A stretch of DNA of 64,000 nt from Ptiloglossa arizonensis (lineage: Eukaryota > Arthropoda > Insecta > Hymenoptera > Colletidae): NCBI RefSeq assembly GCF_051014685.1, contig NW_027478790.1:124001-188000 (forward strand). The letters run 5' to 3'. Positions 37,301-51,538 of this stretch are shown piece after piece. Each line of letters starts with the position of its first letter. Within the stretch, counting starts at the first letter, position 1. The notes under the pieces are model-generated. The model saw nothing but the letters and a program-made list of their open reading frames with translations, did no database searches and was not told the origin of the DNA. The translations under genes and the position numbers were made by a program.

Positions 37301-40300
37301 TTTCTCAAGCGTTCCTTACCTCCAAACTGCCATATCTCGCGAACGGATTGACCAATCCGCAAAATTTCTGTTGCATCGGAAAGTAGAGAATCGCCCGATT
37401 ACAACGGTGTGTGTAGTTTTCCCCTACGCCGTTCCAGTTATTCGTTTCGAGCATCAGAACTGCGAAAATTTTGAGTTTCTCAAGCGTTTCATACATCCAA
37501 ACTGCCATATCTCGCGAAGGGATTGACCGATCCGCAAAATTTCTGTAGCATCTGAAAGTAGAAACTCGCCCGATTGCAACGGTGTGCGCACTTTTCCCCT
37601 AGGCCGTTCCAGTTATTCGTTTCGAGCATCAGAACTGCGAAAATTTTGAGTTTCTCAAGCGTTTCTTACATCCAAACTGCCATATCTCGCGAACGGATTG
37701 ATCAATCCGCCAAATTTCTGTTGCATCTGAAAGTGGAAACTCGCCCGATTACAACGGTATGCGCACTTTTCCCCTAGGCCGTTCTAGTTATTCGTGTCAA
37801 GCATCAGAACTGCGAAAATTTTGAGTTTCTCAAGCGTTTCTTACCTCCAAACTGCCATATCTCGCGAACGGATTGACCAATCCGCAAAATTTCTGTTGCT
37901 TCTGAAAGTAGAAACTCGCCCGATTACAACGGTGTTCGTACTTTTCCCCTAGGCCGTTCCAGTTATTCATTTCGAGCATCAGAACTGCGAAAATTTTGAG
38001 TTTCTCAAGCGTTTCTTACCTCCAAACTGCCATATCTCGCGAACGGATTGACCAATCCGCAAAATTACTGTTGCATCTGAAAGTAGAAACTCGCCCGATT
38101 ACAACTGTGGGTGTAGTTTTCCCCTAGGCCGTTCTAGTTATTCGTTTCGAGCATCAGAACTGCGAAAATTTTGAGTTTCTCAAACGTTTCTTACATCCAA
38201 ACTGCCATATCTCGCGAACAGATTGACCAATCCGCAAAATTTCTGTTGCATCTGAAAGTAGAAAATCGCCCGATTACAACGGTATGCGTACTTTTCCCCT
38301 ATGCCGTTCTAGTTACTCGTTTCGAGCATCAGAACTGCGAAAATTTTGAGTTTCTCAAGCGTTTCTTATTTCCAAACTGCCATATCTCGCGAACGGATTG
38401 ACCAATCCGCAAAATTTCTGTTGCGTCTGAAAGTAGAAACTCGCCCGATTACAACGGTATGCGTACCTTTCCCCTATGCCGTTCCAGTTATTCGTTTCGA
38501 GCATCAGAACTGCGAAAATTTTGAGTTTCTCAAGCGTTCCTTACCTCCAAACAGCCATATCTCGCGAACGGATTGACCAATCCGCAAAATTTCTGTTGCG
38601 TCTGAAAGTAGAGACTCGCCAGATTACAACGGTGTGTGTAGTTTTCCCCTAGGCCGTTCCAGTTATTCGTTCCGAGCATCAGAACTGCGAAAATTTTGAG
38701 TTTCTCAAGCGTTTCTTACCTCCAAACTGCCATATCTCGCGAACGGATTGACCAATCCGCAAAATTTCTGTTGCGTCTGAAAGTAGAAACTCGCCCGATT
38801 ACAACGGTGTGCGTACTATTCCCCTAGGCCGTTCTAGTTACTCGTTTCGAGCATCAGAACTGCGAAAATTTTGAGTTTCTCAAGCGTTTCTTACATCCGA
38901 ACTGCCATATCTCGCGATCGGATTGATCAATCCGCAAAATTTCTGTTGCATCTGAAAGTAGAAACTCGCCCGATTACAACGGTATGCGTACTATTCCCCT
39001 AGGCCGTTCTAGTTACTCGTTTCGAGCATCAGAACTGCGAAAATTTTCAGTTTCTCAAGCGTTTCTTACATCCAAACTGCCATATCTCGCGAACGGATTG
39101 ATCAATCCGCCAAATTTCTGTTGCATCTGAAAGTAGAAACTCGCCCGATTACAATGGTAGGTGTAGTTTTCCCCTAGGCCGCTCCAGTTATTCATTTCGA
39201 GCATCAGAACTGCGAAAATTTTGAGTTTCTCAAGCGTTTCTTACCTCCAAACTGCCATATCTCGCGAACGGATCGACCAATCCGCAAAATTTCTGTGGCA
39301 TCTGAAAGTAGAAACTCGCCCGATTACAACGGTGTGTGTAGTTTTCCCCTAGGCCGTTCCAGTTATTCGTTTCGAGCATCAGAACTGCGAAAATTTTGAG
39401 TTTCTCAAGCGTTTCTTACATCCAAGCTGCCATATCTCGCGAACGGATTGATCAATCCGCCAAATTTCTGTTGCATCTGAAAGTGGAAACTCGCCCGATT
39501 ACAACGGTATGCGCACTTTTCCCCTAGGCCGTTCTAGTTATTCGTGTCAAGCATCAGAACTGCGAAAATTTTGAGTTTCTCAAGCGTTTCTTACCTCCAA
39601 ACTGCCATATCTCGCGAACGGATTGACCAATCCGCAAAATTTCTGTTGCATCTGAAAGTAGAAACTCGCCCGATTGCAACGGTGTGCGCACTTTTCCCCT
39701 AGGCCGTTCCAGTTATTCGTTTCGAGCATCAGAACTGCGAAAATTTTGAGTTTCTCAAGCGTTTCTTACATCCAAACTGCCATATCTCGCGAACGGATTG
39801 ATCAATCCGCCAAATTTCTGTTGCATCCGAAAGTGGAAACTCGCCCGATTACAACGGTATGCGCACTTTTCCCCTAGGCCGTTCTAGTTATTCGTGTCAA
39901 GCATCAGAACTGCGAAAATTTTGAGTTTCTCAAGCGTTTCTTACCTCCAAACTGCCATATCTCGCGAACGGATTGACCAATCCGCAAAATTTCTGTTGCA
40001 TTTGAAAGTAGAGACTCGCCCGATTACAACGGTATGTGTAGTTTCCCCTAGGCCGTTCCAGTTATTCGTTTCGAGCATCAGAACTGCGAAAATTTTGAGT
40101 TTCTCAAGCGTTTCTTACATCCAAACTGCCATATCTCGCGAACGGATTGATCAATCCGCCAAATTTCTGTTGCATCTGAAAGTGGAAACTCGCCCGATTA
40201 CAGCGGTATGCGCACATTTCCCCTATGCCGTTCTAGTTACTCGTTTCGAGCATCAGAACTGCGAAAATTTTGAGTTTCTCAAGCGTTTCTTACATCCAAA

Positions 40301-42336
40301 CTGCCATATCTCGCGAACGGATTGACCAATCCGCAAAATTTCTGTTGCTTCTGAAAGTAGAAACTCGCCCGATTACAACGGTATTCGTACTTTTCCCCTA
40401 GGCCGTTCCAGTTATTCATTTCGAGCATCAGAACTGCGAAAATTTTGAGTTTCTCAAGCGTTTCTTACCTCCAAACTGCCATATCTCGCGAACGGATTGA
40501 CCAATCCGCAAAATTACTGTTGCATCTGAAAGTAGAAACTCGCCCGATTACAACTGTGGGTGTAGTTTTCCCCTAGGCCGTTCTAGTTATTCGTTTCGAG
40601 CATCAGAACTGCGAAAATTTTGAGTTTCTCAAACGTTTCTTACATCCAAACTGCCATATCTCGCGAACAGATTGACCAATCCGCAAAATTTCTGTTGCAT
40701 CTGAAAGTAGAAAATCGCCCGATTACAACGGTATGCGTACTTTTCCCCTATGCCGTTCTAGTTACTCGTTTCGAGCATCAGAACTGCGAAAATTTTGAGT
40801 TTCTCAAGCGTTTCTTATTTCCAAACTGCCATATCTCGCGAACGGATTGACCAATCCGCAAAATTTCTGTTGCGTCTGAAAGTAGAAACTCGCCCGATTA
40901 CAACGGTATGCGTACCTTTCCCCTATGCCGTTCCAGTTATTCGTTTCGAGCATCAGAACTGCGAAAATTTTGAGTTTCTCAAGCGTTCCTTACCTCCAAA
41001 CTGCCATATCTCGCGAACGGATTGACCAATCCGCAAAATTTCTGTTGCGTCTGAAAGTAGAGACTCGCCAGATTACAACGGTGTGTGTAGTTTTCCCCTA
41101 GGCCGTTCCAGTTATTCGTTCCGAGCATCAGAACTGCGAAAATTTTGAGTTTCTCAAGCGTTTCTTACCTCCAAACTGCCATATCTCGCGAACGGATTGA
41201 CCAATCCGCAAAATTTCTGTTGCGTCTGAAAGTAGAAACTCGCCCGATTACAACGGTGTGCGTACTATTCCCCTAGGCCGTTCTAGTTACTCGTTTCGAG
41301 CATCAGAACTGCGAAAATTTTGAGTTTCTCAAGCGTTTCTTACATCCAAACTGCCATATCTCGCGAACGGATTGATCAATCCGCCAAATTTCTGTTGCAT
41401 CCGAAAGTGGAAACTCGCCCGATTACAACGGTATGCGCACTTTTCCCCTAGGCCGTTCTAGTTATTCGTGTCAAGCATCAGAACTGCGAAAATTTTCAGT
41501 TTCTCAAGCGTTTCTTACATCCAAACTGCCATATCTCGCGAACGGATTGATCAATCCGCCAAATTTCTGTTGCATCTGAAAGTAGAAACTCGCCCGATTA
41601 CAATGGTAGGTGTAGTTTTCCCCTAGGCCGTTCCAGTTATTCATTTCGAGCATCAGAACTGCGAAAATTTTGAGTTTCTCAAGCGTTTCTTACCTCCAAA
41701 CTGCCATATCTCGCGAACGGATCGACCAATCCGCAAAATTTCTGTGGCATCTGAAAGTAGAAACTCGCCCGATTGCAACGGTGTGCGCACTTTTCCCCTA
41801 GGCCGTTCCAGTTATTCGTTTCGAGCATCAGAACTGCGAAAATTTTGAGTTTCTCAAGCGTTTCTTACATCCAAACTGCCATATCTCGCGAACGGATTGA
41901 TCAATCCGCCAAATTTCTGTTGCATCCGAAAGTGGAAACTCGCCCGATTACAACGGTATGCGCACTTTCCCCCTAGGCCGTTCTAGTTATTCGTGTCAAG
42001 CATCAGAACTGCGAAAATTTTGAGTTTCTCAAGCGTTTCTTACCTCCAAACTGCCATATCTCGCGAACGGATTGACCAATCCGCAAAATTTCTGTTGCAT
42101 CTGAAAGTAGAAACTCGCCCGATTATAACGGTACGTGTAGTTTTCCCCTAGGCCGTTCTAGTTATGCGTTTCGAGCATCAGACTGCGAAAATTTTGAGTT
42201 TCTCAAGCGTTTCTTACCTCCAAACTGCCATATCTCGCGAACGGATTGACCAATCCGCAAAATTTCTGTTGCTTCTGAAAGTAGAAACTCGCCCGATTAC
42301 AACGGTATTCGTACTTTTCCCCTAGGCCGTTCCAGT
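37301..42336 (+). repeat. Satellite domain E2, overlapping 12- and 14-monomer duplications
   Basis: The GATTGCAACGGTGTGCGCAC monomer recurs at 37574, 39674 and 41773, about 12 monomers apart. The stretch 37.9-38.9 kb (CAAAATTACTG, CTCAAACG, TTATTTCC, GTACCTTTCC, CGCCAGATTAC, CGTTCCGAGC) recurs at 40.35-41.33 kb with an offset of 2449 bp. TAGTTTCCCCTAGG at about 36541 recurs near 40039. A GACTGCG deletion and TTATGCG appear near 42165-42182. No gene is present. Confidence 0.85.
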
Positions 42337-43315
42337 TATTCGTTTCGAGCATCAGAACTGCGAAAATTTTGAGTTTCTCAAGCGTTCCTTACCTCCAAAC
42401 TGCCATATCTCGCGAACGGATTGACCAATCCGCAAAATTTCTGTTGCATCTGAAAGTAGAGACTCGCCCGATTACAACGGTATATGTAGTTTTCCCCTAG
42501 GCCGTTCCAGTTATTCGTCTCGAGCAACAGAACTGCGAAAATTTTGAGTTTCTCAAGCGTTTCTTACTTCCAAACTACCATGTCTCGCGAACGGATTCAC
42601 CAATCCGCAAAATTTCTGTTGCTTCTGAAAGTAGAAACTCGCCCGATTACAACGGTATGCGTACTTTTCCCCTAGGCCGTTCCAGTTATTCATTTCGAGC
42701 ATCAGAACTGCGAAAATTTTGAGTTTCTCAAGCGTTTCTTACTTCCAAACTACCATGTCTCGCGAACGGATTCACCAACCCGCAAAATTTCTGTTGCTTC
42801 TGAAAGTAGAAACTCGCCCGATTACAACGGTATGCGTACTTTTCCCCTAGGCCGTTCCAGTTATTCATTTCGAGCATCAGAACTGCGAAAATTTTGAGTT
42901 TCTCAAGCGTTTCTTACCTCCAAACTGCCATATCTCGCGAACGGATTGACCAATCCGCAAAATTTCTGTTGCGTCTGAAAGTAGAGACTCGCCCGATTAC
43001 AACGGTATATGTAGTTTTCCCCTAGGCCGTTCCAGTTATTCGTTTCGAGCATCAGAACTGCGAAAATTTTGAGTTTCTCAAGCGTTTCTTACATCCAAAC
43101 TGCCATATCTCGCGAACGGATTGATCAATCCGCCAAATTTCTGTTGCATCTGAAAGTGGAAACTCGCCCGATTACAACGGTATGCGCACTTTTCCCCTAG
43201 GCCGTTCTAGTTATTCGTGTCAAGCATCAGAACTGCGAAAATTTTGAGTTTCTCAAGCGTTTCTTACCTCCAAACTGCCATATCTCGCGAACGGATTGAC
43301 CAATCCGCAAAATTT
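42337..43315 (+). repeat. Satellite domain F, CATGTCTCGCG-type monomers, first block
   Basis: These monomers have ACTACCATGTCTCGCG and GGATTCACCAA in place of the usual CTGCCATATC and GATTGACC, so the dyad is broken on one arm. They are preceded by CGTCTCGAGCAACAG (at 42516). The six-monomer pattern recurs 1050 bp later (43566), and again at about 50039, 51264 and 51789. Confidence 0.87.
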
Positions 43316-46300
43316 CTGTTGCTTCTGAAAGTAGAAACTCGCCCGATTACAACGGTATTCGTACTTTTCCCCTAGGCCGTTCCAGTTATTCGTTTCGAGC
43401 ATCAGAACTGCGAAAATTTTGAGTTTCTCAAGCGTTCCTTACCTCCAAACTGCCATATCTCGCGAACGGATTGACCAATCCTCAAAATTTCTGTTGCATC
43501 TGAAAGTAGAGACTCGCCCGACTACAACGGTATATGTAGTTTTCCCCTAGGCCGTTCCAGTTATTCGTCTCGAGCAACAGAACTGCGAAAATTTTGAGTT
43601 TCTCAAGCGTTTCTTACTTCCAAACTACCATGTCTCGCGAACGGATTCACCAATCCGCAAAATTTCTGTTGCTTCTGAAAGTAGAAACTCGCCCGATTAC
43701 AACGGTATGCGTACTTTTCCCCTAGGCCGTTCCAGTTATTCATTTCGAGCATCAGAACTGCGAAAATTTTGAGTTTCTCAAGCGTTTCTTACTTCCAAAC
43801 TACCATGTCTCGCGAACGGATTCACCAACCCGCAAAATTTCTGTTGCTTCTGAAAGTAGAAACTCGCCCGATTACAACGGTATGCGTACTTTTCCCCTAG
43901 GCCGTTCCAGTTATTCATTTCGAGCATCAGAACTGCGAAAATTTTGAGTTTCTCAAGCGTTTCTTACCTCCAAACTGCCATATCTCGCGAACGGATTGAC
44001 CAATCCGCAAAATTTCTGTTGCGTCTGAAAGTAGAGACTCGCCAGATTACAACGGTGTGTGTAGTTTTCCCCTAGGCCGTTCCAGTTATTCGTTCCGAGC
44101 ATTAGAACTGCGAAAATTTTGAGTTTCTCAAGCGTTTCTTACCTCCAAACTGCCATATCTCGCGAACGGATTGACCAATCCGCAAAATTTCTGTTGCGTC
44201 TGAAAGTAGAAACTCGCCCGATTACAACGGTGTGCGTACTATTCCCCTAGGCCGTTCTAGTTACTCGTTTCGAGCATCAGAACTGCGAAAATTTTGAGTT
44301 TCTCAAGCGTTTCTTACATCCAAACTGCCATATCTCGCGAACGGATTGATCAATCCGCAAAATTTCTGTTGCATCTGAAAGTAGAAACTCGCCCGATTAC
44401 AACGGTATGCGTACTATTCCCCTAGGCCGTTCTAGTTACTCGTTTCGAGCATCAGAACTGCGAAAATTTTCAGTTTCTCAAGCGTTTCTTACATCCAAAC
44501 TGCCATATCTCGCGAACGGATTGATCAATCCGCCAAATTTCTGTTGCATCTGAAAGTAGAAACTCGCCCGATTACAACGGTAGGTGTAGTTTTCCCCTAG
44601 GCCGTTCCAGTTATTCATTTCGAGCATCAGAACTGCGAAAATTTTGAGTTTCTCAAGCGTTTCTTACATCCAAACTGCCATATCTCGCGAACGGATTGAT
44701 CAATCCGCAAAATTTCTGTTGCATCTGAAAGTAGAAACTCGCCCGATTACAACGGTATGCGTACTATTCCCCTAGGCCGTTCTAGTTACTCGTTTCGAGC
44801 ATCAGAACTGCGAAAATTTTCAGTTTCTCAAGCGTTTCTTACATCCAAACTGCCATATCTCGCGAACGGATTGATCAATCCGCCAAATTTCTGTTGCATC
44901 TGAAAGTAGAAACTCGCCCGATTACAACGGTAGGTGTAGTTTTCCCCTAGGCCGTTCCAGTTATTCATTTCGAGCATCAGAACTGCGAAAATGTTGAGTT
45001 TCTCAAGCGTTTCTTACCTCCAAACTGCCATATCTCGCGAACGGATTGACCAATCCGCAAAATTTCGGTTGCTTCTGAAAGTAGAAACTCGCCCGATTAC
45101 AACGGTATGCGTACTTCTCCCCTAGGCCGTACTAGTTATTCGTTTCAAGCATCAGAACTGCGCAAATTTTGAGTTTCTCAAGCGTTTCTTACCTTCAAAC
45201 TGCCATATCTCGCGAACGGAACGATCAATCCGCAAAATTTCTGTTGCATCTGAAAGTAGACACTCGCCCGATTACAACGGTATGCGTACTTCTCCTCTAG
45301 GCCGTTCTAGTCATTCGTTTCGAGCATCAGAACTGCGAAAATTTCGAGTTTCTCAAGCGTTTCTTGCATCCAAACTGCCATATCTCGCGAACGGATTGAC
45401 CGATCCGCAAAATTTCTGTTGCATCTGAAAGTAGAAACTCGCCCGATTGCAACGGTATCCCCACTATTCCCCTAGGCCGATCTAGTTATTCGTTTCAAGC
45501 ATCAGAACTGCGCAAATTTTGAGTTTCTCAAGCGTTTCTTACCTTCAAACTGCCATATCTCGCGAACGGATTGACCGATCCGCAAAATTTCTGTTGCATC
45601 TGAAAGTAGAAACTCGCCCGACTACAACGGTATGCGCACTTTTCCCCTTGGCCGTTCCAGTTATTCGTTTCGAGCTTCAGAACTGCGAAAATTTTGAGTT
45701 TCTCAAGCGTTTCTTACCTCCAAACTGCCATATCTCGCGAACGGATTGACCAATCCGCAAAATTTCTGTTGCATCTTAAAGTAGGGACTCGCCCGATTAC
45801 AAAGGTATGTGTAGTTTTCCCCTAGGCCGTTCCAGTTATTCGTTTCGAGCATCAGAACTGCGAAAATTTCGAGTTTCTCTAGCGTTTCTTACATCCAAAC
45901 TGCCATATCTCGCGAACGGATTGATCAATCCGCAAAATTTCTGTTGCATCTAAAAGTAGAAACTCGCCCGATTACAACGGTATGCGCACTTTTCCCCTAG
46001 GCGGTTCTAGTTATTCGTTTCGAGCATCAGAACTGCCAAAATTTTGACTTTCTCAAGCGTTTCTTACCTCCAAACTGCCATATCTCGCGAACGGATTGAC
46101 CAATCCGCAAAATTTCTGTTGCATCTGAAAGTAGAAACTCGCCCGATTACAACGGTAGGTGTAGTTTTCCCCTAGGCCGTTCTAGTTATTCGTTTCAAGC
46201 ATCAGAACTGCGCAAATTTTGAGTTTCTCAAGCGTTTCTTACCTTCAAACTGCCATATCTCGCGAACGGAACGATCAATCCGCAAAATTTCTGTTGCATC

Positions 46301-47700
46301 TGAAACTAGACACTCGCCCGATTACAACGGCATGCGTACTTCTCCTCTAGGCCGTTCTAGTCATTCGTTTCGAGCATCAGAACTGCGAAAATTTCGAGTT
46401 TCTCAAGCGTTTCTTGCATCCAAACTGCCATATCTCGCGAACGGATTGACCGATCCGCAAAATTTCTGTTGCATCTGAAAGTAGAAACTCGCCCGATTAC
46501 AACGGTATCCCCACTTTTCCCCTAGGCCGTTCTAGTTATTCGTTTCAAGCATCAGAACTGCGCAAATTTTGAGTTTCTCAAGCGTTTCTTACCTTCAAAC
46601 TGCCATATCTCGCGAACGGATTGACCGATCCGCAAAATTTCTGTTGCATCTGAAAGTAGAAACTCGCCCGACTACAACGGTATGCGCACTTTTCCCCTTG
46701 GCCGTTCTAGTTATTCGTTTCAAGCATCAGAACTGCGCAAATTTTGAGTTTCTCAAGCGTTTCTTACCTCCAAACTGCCATATCTCGCGAACGGAACGAT
46801 AAATCCGCAAAATTTCTGTTGCATCTGAAACTAGACACTCGCCCGATTACAACGGTATGCGTACTTCTCCTCTAGGCCGTTCTAGTCATTCGTTTCGAGC
46901 ATCAGAACTGCGAAAATTTCGAGTTTCTCAAGCGTTTCTTGCATCCAAACTGCCATATCTCGCGAACGGATTGACCGATCCGCAAAATTTCTGTTGCATC
47001 TGAAAGTAGAAACTCGCCCGATTACAACGGTATGCGCACTTTTCCCCTTGGCCGTTCTAGTTATTCGTTTCAAGCATCAGAACTGCGCAAATTTTGAGTT
47101 TCTCAAGCGTTTCTTACCTCCAAACTGCCATATCTCGCGAACGGATTGACCAATCCGCAAAATTTCTGTTGCATCTGAAAGTAGAAACTCGCCCGATTAC
47201 AACGGTAGGTGTAGTTTTCCCCTAGGCCGTTCTAGTTACTCGTTTCGAGCATCAGAACTGCGAAAATTTTGAGTTTCTCAAGCGTTTCTTACCTCCAAAC
47301 TGCCATATCTCGCGAACGGATTGACCAATCCGCAAAATTTCTGTTGCATCTGAAAGTAGAAACTCGCCCGATTACAACGGTACGTGTAGTTTTCCCCTAG
47401 GCCGTTCTAGTTATTCGTTTCGAGCATCAGACTGCGAATATTTTGAGTTTCTCAAGCGTTTCTTATCTCCAAACTGCCATATCTCGCGAACGGATTGACC
47501 AATCCGCAAAATTTCTGTTGCATCTGAAAGTAGAAACTCGCCCGATTACAACGGTATGCCTACTTTCCCCTAGGCCGTACTAGTTACTCGTTTCGAGCAT
47601 CAGAACTGCGAAAATTTTGAGTTTCTCAAGCGTTTCTTACCTCCAAACTGCCATATCTCGCGAACGGATTGACCAATCCGCAAAATTTCTGTTGCATCTG
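43316..47700 (+). repeat. Long-range duplication G, copy 1
   Basis: Variant order matches 51539-55923 at an offset of 8223 bp, which is 47 monomers minus 2 bp. Shared marks include CGCCAGATTAC (44041 and 52264), GAAAATTTTCAG, AAAATGTTGAG, GGCCGTACTAG, CATCTTAAAGTAGGG, CTCTAGCG and the CATCAGACTGCG deletion (47425 and 55648). Within the block the copies differ by whole-monomer gains and losses between about 45.5 and 47.1 kb, but both ends return to the same 8223-bp offset. Confidence 0.9.
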
Positions 47701-49830
47701 AAAGTAGAAACTCGCCCGACTACAACGGTATGCGCACTTTTCCCCTTGGCCGTTCCAGTTACTCGTTTCGAGCATCAGAACTGCGAAAATTTTGAGTTTC
47801 TCAAGCGTTTCTTATCTCCAAACAGCCATATATCGCGAACGGATTGATCAATCCGCAAAATTTCTGTTGCATCTGAAAGTAGAAACTCGCCCGATTACAA
47901 CGGTATGCTCACTTTTCCCCTAGGCCGTTCTAGTTATTCGTTTCGAGCATCAGAACTGCGAAAGTTTTGAGTTTCTCAAGCGTTTCTTATCTGCAAACTG
48001 CCATATCTCGCGAACGGATTGATCAATCCGCAAAATTTCTGTTGCATCTGAAAGTAGAAACTCGCCCGATTACAACGGTATGCCCACTTTTCCCCTAGGC
48101 CGTTCTAGTTATTCGTTTCAAGCATCAGAACTGCGCAAATTTTGAGTTTCTCAAGCGTTTCTTACCTTCAAACTGCCATATCTCGCGAACGGAACGATCA
48201 ATCCGCAAAATTTCTGTTGCATCTGAAAGTAGACACTCGCCCGATTACAACGGTATGCGTACTTCTCCTCTAGGCCGTTCTAGTCATTCGTTTCGAGCAT
48301 CAGAACTGCGAAAATTTCGAGTTTCTCAAGCGTTTCTTGCATCCAAACTGCCATATCTCGCGAACGGATTGACCGATCCGCAAAATTTCTGTTGCATCTG
48401 AAAGTAGAAACTCGCCCGATTACAACGGTACGTGTAGTTTTCCCCTAGGCCGTTCCAGTTATTCGTTTCGAGCATCAGAACTGCGAAAATTTCGAGTTTC
48501 TCAAGCGTTTCTTATCTCCAAACTGCCATATCTCGCGAACGGATTGACCAATCCGCAAAATTTCTGTTGCATCTGAAAGTAGAAACTCGCCCGATTACAA
48601 CGGTATGCGCACTTTTCCCCTAGGCGGTTCTAGTTATTCGTTTCGAGCATCAGAACTGCCAAAATTTTGAGTTCCTCAAGCGTTTCTTACATCCAAACTG
48701 CCATATCTCGCGAACGGATTGATCAATCCGCAAAATTTCTGTTGCATCTGAAAGTAGAAACTCGCCCGATTACAACGGTAGGTGTAGTTTTCCCCTAGGC
48801 CGTTCCAGTTATTCGTTTCGAGCATCAGAACTGCGAAAATTTTGAGTTTCTCAAGCGTTTCTTACCTCCAAACTACCATATCTCGCGAACGGATTGACCA
48901 ATCCGCAAAATTTCCATTGCATCTGAAAGTAGAAACTCGCCCGATTACAACGGTAGGTGTAGTTTTCCCCTAGGCCGTTCTAGTTATTCGTTTCGAGCAT
49001 CAGAACTGCGAAAATTTTGAGTTTCTCAAGCGTTTCTTACTTCCAAACTGCCACATCTCGCGAACGGATCGACCAATCCGCAAAATTTCTGTTGCATCTG
49101 AAAGTAGAAACTCGCCCGATTACAACGGTATGTGTAGTTTTCCCCTAGGCGGTTCTAGTTATTCGTTTCGAGCATCAGAACTGCGAAAATTTTGTGTTTC
49201 TCAAGCGTTTCTTGCATCCAAACTGCCATATCTCGCGAACGGATTGACCGATCCGCAAAATTTCTGTTGCATCTGAAAGTAGAAACTCGCCCGATCACAA
49301 CGGTATGCCCACTTTTCCCTTAGGCCGTCCTAGTTATTCGTTTCAAGCATCAGAACTGCGAAAATTTTGAGTTTCTCAAGCGTTTCTTACATCCAAACGG
49401 CCATATCTCGCGAACGGATTGACCAATCCGCAAAATTTCTGTTGCTTCTGAAAGTAGAAACTCGCCCGATTACAACGGTATGCGTACTTTTCCCCTAGGC
49501 CGTTCCAGTTATTCGTTTCGAGCATCAGAACTGCGAAAATTTTGAGTTTCTCAAGCGTTTCTTACATCCAAACTGCCATATCTCGCGAACGGATTGATCA
49601 ATCCGCCAAATTTCTGTTGCATCCGAAAGTGGAAACTCGCCCGATTACAACGGTATGCGCACTTTTCCCCTAGGCCGTTCTAGTTATTCGTGTCAAGCAT
49701 CAGAACTGCGAAAATTTTGAGTTTCTCAAGCGTTTCTTACCTCCAAACTGCCATATCTCGCGAACGGATTGACCAATCCGCAAAATTTCTGTTGCTTCTG
49801 AAAGTAGAAACTCGCCCGATTACAACGGTA
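47701..49830 (+). repeat. Satellite domain G2, related to 57.1-59.1 kb
   Basis: The beginning (CCCTTGGCC, AAACAGCCATATATCGCG, GCGAAAGTTTTG, TTATCTGC) matches from 57.1 kb and again from 62.4 kb. The stretch 48.60-49.48 kb (GGCGGTTCTAG, CTGCCAAAATT, TTTCCATTGC, GCCACATC, TTTTGTGTTTC, CCCTTAGGCCGTCC, AAACGGCC) matches 58.22-59.10 kb at an offset of about 9619 bp. All of it is the 175-bp unit. Confidence 0.86.
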
Positions 49831-51538
49831 TTCGTACTTTTCCCCTAGGCCGTTCCAGTTATTCGTTTCGAGCATCAGAACTGCGAAAATTTTGAGTTTC
49901 TCAAGCGTTCCTTACCTCCAAACTGCCATATCTCGCGAACGGATTGACCAATCCGCAAAATTTCAGTTGCATCTGAAAGTAGAGACTCGCCCGATTACAA
50001 CGGTATATGTAGTTTTCCCCTAGGCCGTTCCAGTTATTCGTCTCGAGCAACAGAACTGCGAAAATTTTGAGTTTCTCAAGCGTTTCTTACTTCCAAACTA
50101 CCATGTCTCGCGAACGGATTCACCAATCCGCAAAATTTCTGTTGCTTCTGAAAGTAGAAACTCGCCCGATTACAACGGTATGCGTACTTTTCCCCTAGGC
50201 CGTTCCAGTTATTCATTTCGAGCATCAGAACTGCGAAAATTTTGAGTTTCTCAAGCGTTTCTTACTTCCAAACTACCATGTCTCGCGAACGGATTCACCA
50301 ACCCGCAAAATTTCTGTTGCTTCTGAAAGTAGAAACTCGCCCGATTACAACGGTATGCGTACTTTTCCCCTAGGCCGTTCCAGTTATTCATTTCGAGCAT
50401 CAGAACTGCGAAAATTTTGAGTTTCTCAAGCGTTTCTTACCTCCAAACTGCCATATCTCGCGAACGGATTGACCAATCCGCAAAATTTCTGTTGCGTCTG
50501 AAAGTAGAGACTCGCCCGATTACAACGGTATATGTAGTTTTCCCCTAGGCCGTTCCAGTTATTCGTCTCGAGCAACAGAACTGCGAAAATTTTGAGTTTC
50601 TCAAGCGTTTCTTACCTCCAAACTGCCATATCTCGCGAACGGATTGACCAATCCGCAAAATTTCTGTTGCATCTGAAAGTAGAAACTCGCCCGATTGCAA
50701 CGGTGTGCGCACTTTTCCCCTAGGCCGTTCCAGTTATTCGTTTCGAGCATCAGAACTGCGAAAATTTTGAGTTTCTCAAGCGTTTCTTACATCCAAACTG
50801 CCATATCTCGCGAACGGATTGATCAATCCGCCAAATTTCTGTTGCATCTGAAAGTGGAAACTCGCCCGATTACAACGGTATGCGCACTTTTCCCCTGGGC
50901 CGTTCTAGTTATTCGTGTCAAGCATCAGAACTGCGAAAATTTTGAGTTTCTCAAGCGTTTCTTACCTCCAAACTGCCATATCTCGCGAACGGATTGACCA
51001 ATCCGCAAAATTTCTGTTGCTTCTGAAAGTAGAAACTCGCCCGATTACAACGGTATTCGTACTTTTCCCCTAGGCCGTTCCAGTTATTCGTTTCGAGCAT
51101 CAGAACTGCGAAAATTTTGAGTTTCTCAAGCGTTCCTTACCTCCAAACTGCCATATCTCGCGAACGGATTGACCAATCCGCAAAATTTCTGTTGCATCTG
51201 AAAGTAGAGACTCGCCCGATTACAACGGTATATGTAGTTTTCCCCTAGGCCGTTCCAGTTATTCGTCTCGAGCAACAGAACTGCGAAAATTTTGAGTTTC
51301 TCAAGCGTTTCTTACTTCCAAACTACCATGTCTCGCGAACGGATTCACCAATCCGCAAAATTTCTGTTGCTTCTGAAAGTAGAAACTCGCCCGATTACAA
51401 CGGTATGCGTACTTTTCCCCTAGGCCGTTCCAGTTATTCATTTCGAGCATCAGAACTGCGAAAATTTTGAGTTTCTCAAGCGTTTCTTACTTCCAAACTA
51501 CCATGTCTCGCGAACGGATTCACCAACCCGCAAAATTT
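49831..51538 (+). repeat. Satellite domain F, later repeated blocks
   Basis: The CGTCTCGAGCAACAG monomer starts at about 50039, 50564 and 51264, followed mostly by pairs of CATGTCTCGCG monomers. An intervening block at 50695-50997 matches the GATTGCAACGGTGTGCGCAC monomer of domain E2. This is therefore a third mixing of E and F material. Confidence 0.85.
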
